Assembly (NCBI GenBank): GCA_018827375.1
Contig: JAHJYW010000006.1
Span: 1 to 64,000 of the forward strand
Length of the DNA stretch: 64,000 nt
Origin: Alphaproteobacteria bacterium
GTDB taxonomy: Bacteria > Pseudomonadota > Alphaproteobacteria > Caulobacterales > Hyphomonadaceae
Direction: 5' to 3'
Every line of letters begins with the position of its first letter. Position 1 is the first letter of the stretch. The notes below the pieces were generated by a model that saw only the letters and a program-made list of their open reading frames with translations, did not search any database and was not told the origin of the DNA. A program made the translations under genes and the position numbers. This document shows positions 7,659 through 15,569 of this stretch, piece after piece.

Positions 7659-8174
7659 ATGCTGGAATTCATTCTCGAACGGGCAAACTACTGGGCCATC
7701 ATCGGACTGATGATGATCGGCCTCTACATCACGTTTGCCAGCGGAAACCTGATCAAGCGCCTTGTCGGCCTCTCTCTGTTCCAGACTTCGGTCTGCCTGT
7801 TCTACGTGACCCTCGGCAAGGTCGCGGGCGGTACCGCGCCGATCCTCTATGGCGAAGATGCTGTGGAACATGGCGGCGGCCACGGCGCGGATGCGGCCCA
7901 TCACGCGACAGGCGTCACTGGCGGGCATGCCCTTGGCAATGCCAGTGCGCCGGTCGAACTTGTTCACACCTATTCCAACGTGCTTCCCCACGTGCTGATG
8001 CTGACGGCGATTGTCGTTGGCGTGGCGACGCTGTCGGTGGGCCTCGCCCTGATCGTTCGTATCCGAGAGGCCTATGGTTCTATCGAGAGCGACGAAGTCC
8101 GCGAGATCGACCTTGAGATGGCCCTCGCGCAGGAAGCCGAGATTGACCAATGGCTCAACGAGGCGGGCGCATGA
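7659..8174 (+). CDS. mrpC: Mrp antiporter subunit C with His-rich loop
   Basis: A 171-residue NuoK-like subunit. Helix one (YWAIIGLMMIGLYITF) and helix two (LVGLSLFQTSVCLFYVTLG) carry the usual MrpC pattern, and helix three is HVLMLTAIVVGVATLSVGLAL. Between helices two and three is an insertion of about 40 residues with seven or eight histidines (HGGGHGADAAHH, GGHALG, VHTYSNVLPH). The C-terminal tail is long and acidic. Most MrpC proteins are about 110-125 residues, so both loop and tail are extended. Stop overlaps mrpD by ATGA. Confidence 0.88.
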   Translation: MLEFILERANYWAIIGLMMIGLYITFASGNLIKRLVGLSLFQTSVCLFYVTLGKVAGGTAPILYGEDAVEHGGGHGADAAHHATGVTGGHALGNASAPVELVHTYSNVLPHVLMLTAIVVGVATLSVGLALIVRIREAYGSIESDEVREIDLEMALAQEAEIDQWLNEAGA

Positions 8175-9706
8175 TCGAGATGCTGTTGAGTTCCGTGCCG
8201 CAATGGGCGCTGGCGCATGCTGCGCCATTGCTTGTGATGGTGCCTTTGATGCTTGCCCCGCTGCTGGCGCTTGTGCCGAGCGGGCGTGTCGCATGGCTGG
8301 TCAGCATCGCTGCGACAGCGGCAACGCTGGTCTTCGCGCTGATCCTGCTGGGCATCGTCCAGTCGCCTGAATCGGGCGGTATTGTCAGCTACGCGATGGG
8401 CAACTGGCTGCCGCCGCTGGGCATCGAGTTGCGGGTCGATGCGCTGAACGCAATGATCCTTGTGCTCGTGGGTGTCATTGGCCTCCTGGCAACGATCATG
8501 TCCTATCCGACCGTGTTGGCCGAGGTGCGCAAGGAGAAGACGGCGCTCTTCTATTCTGCCTTCCTCGCCTGTTTTGCGGGCCTTTGCGGCGTCGCGATCA
8601 CGGGGGATGCGTTCAACCTTTTCGTCTTCCTCGAAATCAGCTCGATCTCGACATATGTCCTCGTGGCGCTGGGCGCCTCGCGCGATCGGCGCGCGTTGCA
8701 TGCCGCGTTCAACTACCTGATCATGGGCACGATTGGCGCCACCTTCTTCATCATTGGCGTCGGGTTCCTTTATGCGGCAACCGGCACACTCAACATGGCC
8801 GATATCGCTTCCAAGCTGCCCGCCCTTCAGGGCAGCCGCACGGTGCAGGCCGGTTTTGCCTTCATTGTGGTGGGGCTCGGCCTCAAGGCGGCCATGTGGC
8901 CGCTGCACCAGTGGCTGCCGAACGCCTATTCGTACAGCCCCAGCTTCGTCACCATGTTCCTCTCGGCCACGGCGACCAAAGTGGCGCTCTATGCCCTTAT
9001 CCGCTTCCTGTTCTTCGTTTTCAGCCCAACCTTTGCCTTCGAGCATGCCGCCTTCACGGCGCTGCTGATGCCCCTCGGCATCGCGGCCATGGTCGCCTGC
9101 AGCTTCCAGGCTGTGTTCCAGACCGATGTGCGCCGCGTGCTGGCCTATTCGTCTGTTGCGCAAGTGGGCTACATGATCCTCGGCGTCTCGGTCGGTACGG
9201 CGGCGGGCCTGAGCGCCGGCCTGTTCCACCTCCTGAACCATGCGATGATCAAGGGTGCGCTGTTCATGGCGGTCGCCGCTGTCGTGCTCACCTACAAGGG
9301 CACGAACATCCGCGACTTTGCCGGTCTCGGACGCTCCGCGCCTTGGACAATGACCGCCTTCGCGATTGCGGGCCTTTCGCTCATCGGCGTACCGCTGACG
9401 GCAGGCTTCCAGTCCAAGCTGCAGCTCGGCTATGCCCTGTTTGATAATGGCTGGTGGTGGGCCGTGATCCTGGTCGTGTTCTCAAGCTTCCTGGCCGTAA
9501 TCTATGTCGGCCGCATTCTTGAGGCTGTGTTCTTCCAGCCGCCGGTCAATCCACGCAAGACCCGCAAGGAAGCGCCCATCGTGTTGCTGGTTCCCTTGTG
9601 GATATTGGCGCTGGCGAACATCTATTTCGGCATCTCAACCGATATCCCGCTCGGCCTCGCCCGTGACGCGGCAGCCGCGGCCTTCGGACTGGAGGCGTTT
9701 CGATGA
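8171..9706 (+). CDS. mrpD: Mrp antiporter subunit D (first NuoM/N-like)
   Basis: A 511-residue NuoN/MrpD-type proton-translocating subunit with about 14 helices. The helix GLKAAMWPLHQWLPNAY carries the conserved lysine and the HQWLP motif, and HLLNHAMIKGALFM has the second conserved lysine. ATG 8171 overlaps the mrpC stop; a longer in-frame start at 8150 lies inside mrpC and is less likely. It is the first of three paralogous large subunits in the operon. Confidence 0.92.
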   Translation: MIEMLLSSVPQWALAHAAPLLVMVPLMLAPLLALVPSGRVAWLVSIAATAATLVFALILLGIVQSPESGGIVSYAMGNWLPPLGIELRVDALNAMILVLVGVIGLLATIMSYPTVLAEVRKEKTALFYSAFLACFAGLCGVAITGDAFNLFVFLEISSISTYVLVALGASRDRRALHAAFNYLIMGTIGATFFIIGVGFLYAATGTLNMADIASKLPALQGSRTVQAGFAFIVVGLGLKAAMWPLHQWLPNAYSYSPSFVTMFLSATATKVALYALIRFLFFVFSPTFAFEHAAFTALLMPLGIAAMVACSFQAVFQTDVRRVLAYSSVAQVGYMILGVSVGTAAGLSAGLFHLLNHAMIKGALFMAVAAVVLTYKGTNIRDFAGLGRSAPWTMTAFAIAGLSLIGVPLTAGFQSKLQLGYALFDNGWWWAVILVVFSSFLAVIYVGRILEAVFFQPPVNPRKTRKEAPIVLLVPLWILALANIYFGISTDIPLGLARDAAAAAFGLEAFR

Positions 9707-11211
9707 GCCCTGACATGCTGATCCTTGCGGCCCTTTGCCTGCCCCTGCTGATTGCCATTGGCATTGCCGCTGCGGGGCGTTTCCCCAACGTGCGCGAGGG
9801 CGTGACGGTTGTCGGCTCCGTGCTCCTGCTGGGCGTCGTGATTGCACTGGCCATGGCCGTGTCGAATGGCGAGACACCTTATCTGGATCTCGGTTCCGCT
9901 GCGCCGGGCCTGTCCTTCACCTTCAAGCTGGAACCCCTCGGCGCGCTTTTTGCGCTGGTCGCCAGTGGCCTCTGGATCGTGAACTCGTTCTATTCGATCG
10001 GCTACATGCGCGGTAACCGCGAGCGCAACCAGACACGCTTCTACATCTGCTTTGCCTTCGCCATTTTCGGTGCGCTCGGTGTGGCCATGTCGGGCAACCT
10101 GTTCACGCTGTTCGTTTTCTATGAAGTGCTGACGCTGTCGACCTATCCGCTGGTTGCCCACAAGGGCGATGCGGCGGCCAAGCGCGGCGGGCGCATCTAC
10201 CTGCTGACACTGCTCGGCACATCAATCGGCCTGTTCCTCACCGCGCTCATGTGGACATGGACACTGGCTGGGCAAAACCTCGACTTCGTGCAGGGCGGTC
10301 TGCTGGCCGGCCTGAACATCAGCCCGGCCGTTTCGACGGCGCTGCTCCTTCTCTTTGCCTTCGGTATCGGCAAGGCGGCGTTGATGCCCGTGCACTTCTG
10401 GCTGCCGAACGCCATGGTCGCGCCGACGCCTGTGTCGGCCCTGCTGCACGCCGTGGCCGTTGTGAAGGCGGGTGTGTTCACGGTCATGAAGGTTTCAATC
10501 TTCATCTTCGGTGAAGAGCTGCTCAATGCCACCCCGGGGCGGGAGTTCATTCTCGGGGTCGCCTGTTTCACGATCATCGTTGCCTCACTGGTGGCGATGA
10601 CAAAGGACAACCTGAAAGCACGGCTTGCCTACTCGACAATTGCCCAGCTGGCCTATGTCACCGCTGGCGCCATGCTTGCCAACGAGGCCGGTTTCCTTGG
10701 TGGCAGCATCCAGATCGCGGCCCACGCTGCCGGCAAAATGACGCTCTTCATGTGCGCAGGCGCCATCTATGTCGCGACGGGCGTGACGAATATTTCGCAG
10801 ATGCGCGGTCTTGGCCGCCGCATGCCGATGGTCTTCATCGCCTTCTTCATCGCGTCCCTCTCGATCATCGGTATTCCGCCCATGGCTGGCAGCTGGGCGA
10901 AGTATGAGCTGATGCAGGGCGCCATAAATGGCGGCAATGCCTACGTGCCCTGGGTGCTGATTGGGTCTTCGCTGCTCAACATCGCCTATCTCCTGCCCAT
11001 CCCGATCCTGGCGCTGATGCCACCGCCGGGCTCGCCTGAGCCGAGACCGTTCAAGCGGCCCGGCGGCGCGCCTGCGCTGACGGTTGCAGCGCCTGTCTTT
11101 ACGGCGGCCCTGTGCATCATTCTCTTCTTCCTTATCGGGCCGCTCGCGGATTTCCTTGCGCCAACCGTTGGCAGCAGTGCTGCAGCCATCGCTACAGGAG
11201 TTCAGCCATGA
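9703..11211 (+). CDS. Second MrpD-like proton antiporter subunit
   Basis: A 502-residue NuoM/MrpD-family protein. It has about 14 helices, with GIGKAALMPVHFWLPNAMVAPTPVSALLHA, the lysine and HxWLPxA motif typical of NuoM/NuoL, and QIAAHAAGKMTLFM for the second lysine helix. The sequence differs clearly from the preceding subunit, so it is an old paralogue and not a recent duplication. It overlaps its neighbours by four bases on both sides. Confidence 0.9.
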   Translation: MSPDMLILAALCLPLLIAIGIAAAGRFPNVREGVTVVGSVLLLGVVIALAMAVSNGETPYLDLGSAAPGLSFTFKLEPLGALFALVASGLWIVNSFYSIGYMRGNRERNQTRFYICFAFAIFGALGVAMSGNLFTLFVFYEVLTLSTYPLVAHKGDAAAKRGGRIYLLTLLGTSIGLFLTALMWTWTLAGQNLDFVQGGLLAGLNISPAVSTALLLLFAFGIGKAALMPVHFWLPNAMVAPTPVSALLHAVAVVKAGVFTVMKVSIFIFGEELLNATPGREFILGVACFTIIVASLVAMTKDNLKARLAYSTIAQLAYVTAGAMLANEAGFLGGSIQIAAHAAGKMTLFMCAGAIYVATGVTNISQMRGLGRRMPMVFIAFFIASLSIIGIPPMAGSWAKYELMQGAINGGNAYVPWVLIGSSLLNIAYLLPIPILALMPPPGSPEPRPFKRPGGAPALTVAAPVFTAALCIILFFLIGPLADFLAPTVGSSAAAIATGVQP

Positions 11212-11645
11212 GCAATGACACGCCTGAAACACGCGACAAGTCCGGCCGCTTCCTCAGTCGCGCCGCCGAAAAGGCGCACGACCTTCACACCGTCTCTGAC
11301 GAGGGCATCCACCCGATGGCCAAGGTCCTGTTCGGCTGGACCGAAGCCAAGAATATCGGCGCGATCATGTTCTGGGGTGTCGGCGCGCTCGGCGCCGCCC
11401 TCATCGTGCTCGACGTGTTCATCCAACGCCACGAGTATTTCGGCTTCGCCAACTGGACCGGCTTCTACGGTCTCTATGGCTTTGCCTGTTTCACGTTCGT
11501 GGTGCTCATGGGCTGGCCACTGGGCAACCTTTTGCGTCGCGGTGAGAATTACTATGGCGATGCCGGTGGCCCGCCCGCCGATGTCGATCCGGAAATGCCC
11601 CTCCCGCCTGAAAGTGCCCAGCCCACCTATGAGGGAGACGACTGA
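11208..11645 (+). CDS. Small membrane protein within Mrp operon, unknown
   Basis: A 145-residue protein with a hydrophilic N-terminus of about 45 residues, two predicted membrane helices (NIGAIMFWGVGALGAALIVLDVF and GFYGLYGFACFTFVVLMGW) and an acidic, proline-rich C-terminus. It does not match any of the MrpA-G subunits. Its position, locked by ATGA and TGATG overlaps between two large antiporter subunits, suggests that it is an integral part of this complex type. I do not recognise a named family. Confidence 0.75.
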   Translation: MSNDTPETRDKSGRFLSRAAEKAHDLHTVSDEGIHPMAKVLFGWTEAKNIGAIMFWGVGALGAALIVLDVFIQRHEYFGFANWTGFYGLYGFACFTFVVLMGWPLGNLLRRGENYYGDAGGPPADVDPEMPLPPESAQPTYEGDD

Positions 11646-13408
11646 TGCCGGCTTTCCTGACTGCTCTCAATCCTGGCTGGCTGATGATCCTGGCGGGCGT
11701 CGTGGCAATCTTCCTGCCCATGCGCCGCGTGCGTCAGGGCATTACCATCGCTGCGCCGCTGCTCGGCATCGCGCTGCTGGTGATGGCCGACCAGAACGTA
11801 AACCACCTGACGGCCAGCGTGATGGGGCTGGACCTCGTGCTCTATCGTGTCGACGGGCTGAGCTTCGTGTTCGGTCTTGCCTTCCTGCTCGCGGCTCTGC
11901 TCAACAGCATTTACGCCTGGCATACCGATAACCGGCTGCAGGATGGCATGGCACTGGCCTATGCCGGCGCAGCCATCGCTGCAGCCTTCTCCGCAGACCT
12001 GATGACCCTGTTCATCTTCTGGGAAATCACGGCCGTTACATCCGTCTTCATGGTGCTGGCTGCGGGCACGCGCGCTGCGTACTTCGCGTCGATGCGCTAT
12101 CTCGCGATACAGGTCCTGTCAGGCGTCCTGCTTCTGGCAGGCGCGTGCTATGTCTACAACAATACCGGCAGTCTCGGTATGAAGGCCTTTGTCAGCCTTC
12201 GCGAGCCGGGCGCGATGCTGATATTCATTGCCCTTGGCATCAAGGCAGCCTTCCCCTTCATGCACAACTGGCTTCAGGACTCGTACCCGAAGGCCAGTGT
12301 CGTCGGCGCCGTGGTTCTCTCGGCCTTCACGACCAAGCTGGCTGTCTACGCCTTCATTCGAATGTTCCCGGGCCAGGACGCCCTTATCTGGATCGGCGCC
12401 GTCATGACCGTGTTCCCGGTCTTCTTCGCTGTGATCGAGAATGACCTGCGCAAGGTACTCGCCTACTCGCTGAACAACCAGGTGGGCTTCATGATTTGCG
12501 CCATCGGGCTTGGGTCGGCCGGTGTCGGCAATGCCTTGGCGCTCAATGGCGCGACGGCCCACGCCTTTGTTCACATCATCTACAAGGGCCTCTTGTTCAT
12601 GAGCATGGGCGCCGTGCTCTACCGCACGGGCACCACAAAAGCCTCCGAACTGGGCGGTCTCTACCGGTCAATGCCGTGGACGGCCCTGTTCTGCATCATT
12701 GGCGCGATGTCGATTTCGGCCTTTCCGCTGTTCTCGGGCTTCGTTGCAAAATCACTGACGATGAGCGCCGTGTCGCATGAGGGCCTGACCGTTGTCTGGC
12801 TGATGCTTCTGTTCGCCTCGGCAGGTGTGATGGAGCATTCCGGCATCAAGATCCCGTATTTTGCCTTCTTCGGTCATGATAGCGGCCGACGCGTGAAGGA
12901 AGCACCGTTCAATATGCTCCTTGCCATGGGCATGGGGGCCTTCATCTGTATCGCCGTTGGCATTCCGGCGATCGTGCCCGGCCTTGGCTATGAATGGCTC
13001 TACAACCTGCTCCCCTATCGCGAAGAGGCGATGTCCTACCAGCCGTTCACCTTCGACCATATCCTGACGCAGATGCAGTTGCTCGTGCTTGCCACGTTCG
13101 CCTTCATCGTGCTCAAGCGCTTCGGTCTCTACCCGCCGGAAAAACCAGGCACGATTCTCGACACCGACTGGGCCTATCGAAAGATCGGCTTTGGTCTGGC
13201 CCAGTGGATGGGCACGGTCTGGGGCAAGGTGGGTCCAGCCATGACAGCTGTCTTCCTGGGCATCTCCAGCCGCGCCTATGAGCGGATCGAGGCGGCCTTC
13301 AGCCCGCGCGGGGAACTGGCGCGCGGCGCGTTGACGGGGGCCATGGCCATATGGACAGCAGCATTGCTGGGGCTTGTGCTTTTACTTGCCTTTGTAACAG
13401 TCGGTTAG
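11645..13408 (+). CDS. Third NuoL/MrpA/D-like antiporter subunit
   Basis: A 587-residue NuoL-like protein. The stretches GIKAAFPFMHNWLQDSYPKAS and FVHIIYKGLLFMSMGAVLY carry the two conserved lysine/histidine helices, and FIFWEITAVTSVFMVL has the conserved glutamate. About 100 residues extend beyond the antiporter core, including a final helix. It may take the part of the missing MrpA N-terminal module. It begins in the stop of the preceding gene and closes the operon; no convincing terminator follows. Confidence 0.9.
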   Translation: MPAFLTALNPGWLMILAGVVAIFLPMRRVRQGITIAAPLLGIALLVMADQNVNHLTASVMGLDLVLYRVDGLSFVFGLAFLLAALLNSIYAWHTDNRLQDGMALAYAGAAIAAAFSADLMTLFIFWEITAVTSVFMVLAAGTRAAYFASMRYLAIQVLSGVLLLAGACYVYNNTGSLGMKAFVSLREPGAMLIFIALGIKAAFPFMHNWLQDSYPKASVVGAVVLSAFTTKLAVYAFIRMFPGQDALIWIGAVMTVFPVFFAVIENDLRKVLAYSLNNQVGFMICAIGLGSAGVGNALALNGATAHAFVHIIYKGLLFMSMGAVLYRTGTTKASELGGLYRSMPWTALFCIIGAMSISAFPLFSGFVAKSLTMSAVSHEGLTVVWLMLLFASAGVMEHSGIKIPYFAFFGHDSGRRVKEAPFNMLLAMGMGAFICIAVGIPAIVPGLGYEWLYNLLPYREEAMSYQPFTFDHILTQMQLLVLATFAFIVLKRFGLYPPEKPGTILDTDWAYRKIGFGLAQWMGTVWGKVGPAMTAVFLGISSRAYERIEAAFSPRGELARGALTGAMAIWTAALLGLVLLLAFVTVG

Positions 13409-13541
13409 GCGCCTATTGGCAGGGCAAGTGCCGTAAAGAGGCGTGAATAGTTGTTTTTGAGTCCTTGAGACTGCATTTTTCTTATTTACTATTAGTCGTC
13501 TTCAGCTAGGCCGGAATTTATTGTGGCTGGGGAGGTGCAAA

Positions 13542-13958
13542 ATGCCTGATTCTCTTAAGAGTACTGCTCGCGACAGTGTCGTGATCGAGCTTGCGAGTGA
13601 GATCGTGGCTGCGTTTGTTCGAAATAATACGGTTTCGGCATCCGACCTGCCAGATCTTATTCGGAGTGTTCATGCGTCTCTGGCCGGGCTGGGTACGTCT
13701 GATGCCGAACAGAGCCCCCAAAAGCCTGCCGTGTCGGTCAAGCGTTCGCTTGGCGAAGACTTTCTCGTCTGCCTGGAGGACGGGAAGAAGTTCAAGTCGC
13801 TGAAGCGCCATCTTCGCACCAAGTATGACATGTCGCCCGATGAATATCGTGAGAAATGGAGCCTGCCGGCTGATTATCCCATGGTCGCGCCAGGGTATTC
13901 CAAGCATCGTTCAATGCTGGCCAAAAAGATGGGCCTCGGTAAGGGCGAAAAGGCCTAG
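13542..13958 (+). CDS. MucR/Ros-family regulator lacking the full zinc ligand set
   Basis: A 138-residue transcriptional regulator. Residues 60-135 follow the Ros/MucR fold (LGEDFLVCLEDGKKFKSLKRHL, then DMSPDEYREKWSLPADYPMVAP and SKHRSMLAKKMGLGK). MucR-type proteins bind AT-rich DNA and act as global silencers of envelope, motility and cell-cycle genes in alphaproteobacteria. In Ros the zinc is held by C-x2-C and two histidines; here the second cysteine is Asp and the distal His region reads RTKYDM, so only one Cys and one His remain. Zinc-independent homologues are known from Mesorhizobium loti. ATG 13542 follows GGGGAGGTG by six bases. Confidence 0.88.
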   Translation: MPDSLKSTARDSVVIELASEIVAAFVRNNTVSASDLPDLIRSVHASLAGLGTSDAEQSPQKPAVSVKRSLGEDFLVCLEDGKKFKSLKRHLRTKYDMSPDEYREKWSLPADYPMVAPGYSKHRSMLAKKMGLGKGEKA

Positions 13959-14066
13959 TTACTGCACGCGAATACTGTTCGTTACGGGGCCGGAATGAAA
14001 TAAAATGGTAAGAGTGGTTAAGAAAGTCTGTAGTTGACTCTTGATCCGGGACTCCACTCGCGCGAT

Positions 14067-14088
14067 AGGTGATTCTATCGAATCACCT
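14067..14088. promoter_or_regulatory. Perfect palindrome upstream of PAS_5 gene
   Basis: AGGTGATTC (14067-14075), a four-base centre TATC and GAATCACCT (14080-14088) form a perfect 9-bp inverted repeat. It ends just before the GGGGGTGG ribosome-binding region of the gene starting at 14103. GATAG (14064-14068) and CTATC (14075-14079) can pair alternatively. It may be an operator or an RNA hairpin near the ribosome site. Confidence 0.6.
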
Positions 14089-14102
14089 GGGGGTGGCCCA
14101 CG

Positions 14103-14603
14103 ATGTCAAAGAAAACCGTTTTTCAGGGCGTTACAATCGCCCAACAAGCCTTGATTGATTACTGGAAACAGCTGCGCGATCCTGCCGGCAGTGTTGCCCG
14201 TGACGCGATTGATCCGGGCGCGCTGCGCAGCATGCTGGCCAGCATTTCGATCGTTCAGTTCGATGAGTCCGGCGACGGGCGCTTCCGTATTGCCGGCTCT
14301 CGCCTGAGGGACATTTTCGGAATGGAGGCGCGCGGGCGCCGCGTGGCGGATGTCATGGGCGAGAATGGCGAGGCCTTTGCGCTTGGCCTCTCTGTGGCGC
14401 TCGAGCGCCGCGCCCCTGTGGGCGGCATCATGGAGCAGAAGGACGGCATCCATGCCTGGCTGCGTTTGCCGCTTTTGGATTCGACCGGCCAGCTGACCAT
14501 GGTTCTCTGCCATGATGAATTGCTGCCCAGCCGCCGCCTGCTCAATTTAAAAGGCGGCGACGGCGTCTCTGTGCACACTTCTTCACCACGCGCGGCCGCC
14601 TGA
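14103..14603 (+). CDS. PAS_5 family protein
   Basis: A 166-residue single-domain protein. The pattern ALIDYWKQLRD near the N-terminus, then AIDPGALRSMLASISIVQF and RFRIAGSRLRDIFGMEARGRRVADV, is that of the alphaproteobacterial PAS_5 (DUF1457) family, a PAS-like sensor fold without attached output domain. Ligand and partner are unknown. Transcription could be controlled by the palindrome just upstream. It stands alone between the MucR-like gene and the DnaA-domain gene, all on the plus strand. Confidence 0.75.
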   Translation: MSKKTVFQGVTIAQQALIDYWKQLRDPAGSVARDAIDPGALRSMLASISIVQFDESGDGRFRIAGSRLRDIFGMEARGRRVADVMGENGEAFALGLSVALERRAPVGGIMEQKDGIHAWLRLPLLDSTGQLTMVLCHDELLPSRRLLNLKGGDGVSVHTSSPRAAA

Positions 14604-14620
14604 ATCGCCTGCGCTGCCTG

Positions 14621-14638
14621 ATGCCATCTTGATGGCAT
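14621..14638. repeat. Short perfect inverted repeat
   Basis: ATGCCATC (14621-14628), TT, GATGGCAT (14631-14638). It lies 18 bases after the PAS_5 stop and 66 bases before the DnaA-domain gene. There is no T-run, so it is at best a weak terminator; an operator for the following gene is equally possible. Confidence 0.45.
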
Positions 14639-14704
14639 AGGAAAGTTATCCTACACCTTCCGGGACCGGGTAGTCTTCTGCCTGCCAACCAGAAGGAGAC
14701 AGTG

Positions 14705-15070
14705 ATGGCGAAATTCGATCCACAGAAAGACGAGGACCGCGCCTACCTGGCCGCTGCATTGACGGCCTATGCGCTGGGCTTGAAGCTGGAGTCGGTGCTT
14801 TCGCCGGAGCGTGGCAGGCCCATAGAGGCGCGAGCACGCCATATCGCGATCTATCTCACGCATGTGGCGCTGGGCATGAGTCTTGCGCGTGTCGCGCGTG
14901 CGTTCGACCGTGACCGCTCAACGGTCGCTTATGCCTGCCACCTGATTGAGGACAAGCGCGACGATGCCGATTTCGATGACTGGCTTGATCAGCTGGCGCT
15001 TGGCCTGTCGAGTGTTGTGCTGCTGGGCGCGGCGCCGCAACTGGCCTGTCCTGCGACGTTCAGGCGGTAA
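14705..15070 (+). CDS. Stand-alone DnaA domain IV-like DNA-binding protein
   Basis: A 121-residue protein. Residues 39-84 (ARHIAIYLTHVALGMSLARVARAFDRDRSTVAYAC) match the C-terminal DnaA-box-binding domain of the replication initiator, including the helix-turn-helix and the signature DRDRSTVAYAC, equivalent to GRDHTTVxxA. The AAA+ ATPase and N-terminal domains of DnaA are absent. Such short proteins occur in alphaproteobacteria and may act as transcription regulators or compete for DnaA boxes. Start ATG 14705 follows AGAAGGAG; GTG 14702 is possible. The 3' end overlaps sufE convergently by 11 bases. Confidence 0.8.
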   Translation: MAKFDPQKDEDRAYLAAALTAYALGLKLESVLSPERGRPIEARARHIAIYLTHVALGMSLARVARAFDRDRSTVAYACHLIEDKRDDADFDDWLDQLALGLSSVVLLGAAPQLACPATFRR

Positions 15071-15479
15071 GGGCCGCATGGGCATCGTGACGGATCCGCT
15101 CCAGCATGGAGGCAAGTCCATTGGAGCGTTGGGCGGTCAGCGCGCCCGATACGCCGATCTCATCGAGCAGGCCCTTGGCGTCGAATGCCTCGACCTCTTT
15201 CGGGGCGGCGCCGGAATAAACCCGTACCAGAAGCGCGATCAGGCCGGACACGATCATCGCATCGGATTCGGCCCGCACGATCAGGCGGCCGTCTTCCATA
15301 TGTGTCACCATCCAGACCTGTGAGGCACAGCCCCGCACAATCGTCTCTTCCGACTTCTCGTCCGGCGCCAGGGCCGGGTTGGCCTTGCCAAGATCGATGA
15401 TGTGGGCGTAGCGCGCTTCCCAGTCATCCAGCCAGGAAAACTCTTCACGTATTTCTGCGGCGTTGGATTCAATGCTCAT
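15060..15479 (-). CDS. sufE: Cysteine desulfuration protein SufE
   Basis: A 139-residue sulfur-acceptor protein that takes persulfide from the SufS cysteine desulfurase for iron-sulfur cluster assembly. The motif IVRGCASQVWM holds the active Cys51, and the N-terminal EFSWLDDWEARYAHIIDLG and terminal helix are typical. ATG 15479 gives the usual length; an upstream extension to 15536 runs through the terminator hairpin and is rejected. The suf operon itself is not in the window. Confidence 0.93.
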   Translation of the reverse strand: MSIESNAAEIREEFSWLDDWEARYAHIIDLGKANPALAPDEKSEETIVRGCASQVWMVTHMEDGRLIVRAESDAMIVSGLIALLVRVYSGAAPKEVEAFDAKGLLDEIGVSGALTAQRSNGLASMLERIRHDAHAALTA

Positions 15480-15512
15480 GCGGGTGAAATGGGGCAGGCG
15501 CGGGCAAAAGAA

Positions 15513-15544
15513 AACCCCCGGCGCCATGATGGCCACCGGGGGTC
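15513..15544 (-). terminator. Rho-independent terminator
   Basis: The arms ACCCCCGG and CCGGGGGT with inner pairing GGCGCC/GGCC form a strong hairpin. On the minus strand it is followed by TTTTCTTTT, ending transcription of the 325-residue secreted-protein gene. Confidence 0.8.
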
Positions 15545-15569
15545 TGGTCTTTTCGAAGGGTGGTTGGGC

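Noticed and set aside
5410-13408. Possible energy-converting hydrogenase because of the Mbh-like gene order
   Set aside because: None of the hydrogenase large or small subunits or their CxxC motifs is present; the operon ends with an antiporter subunit.
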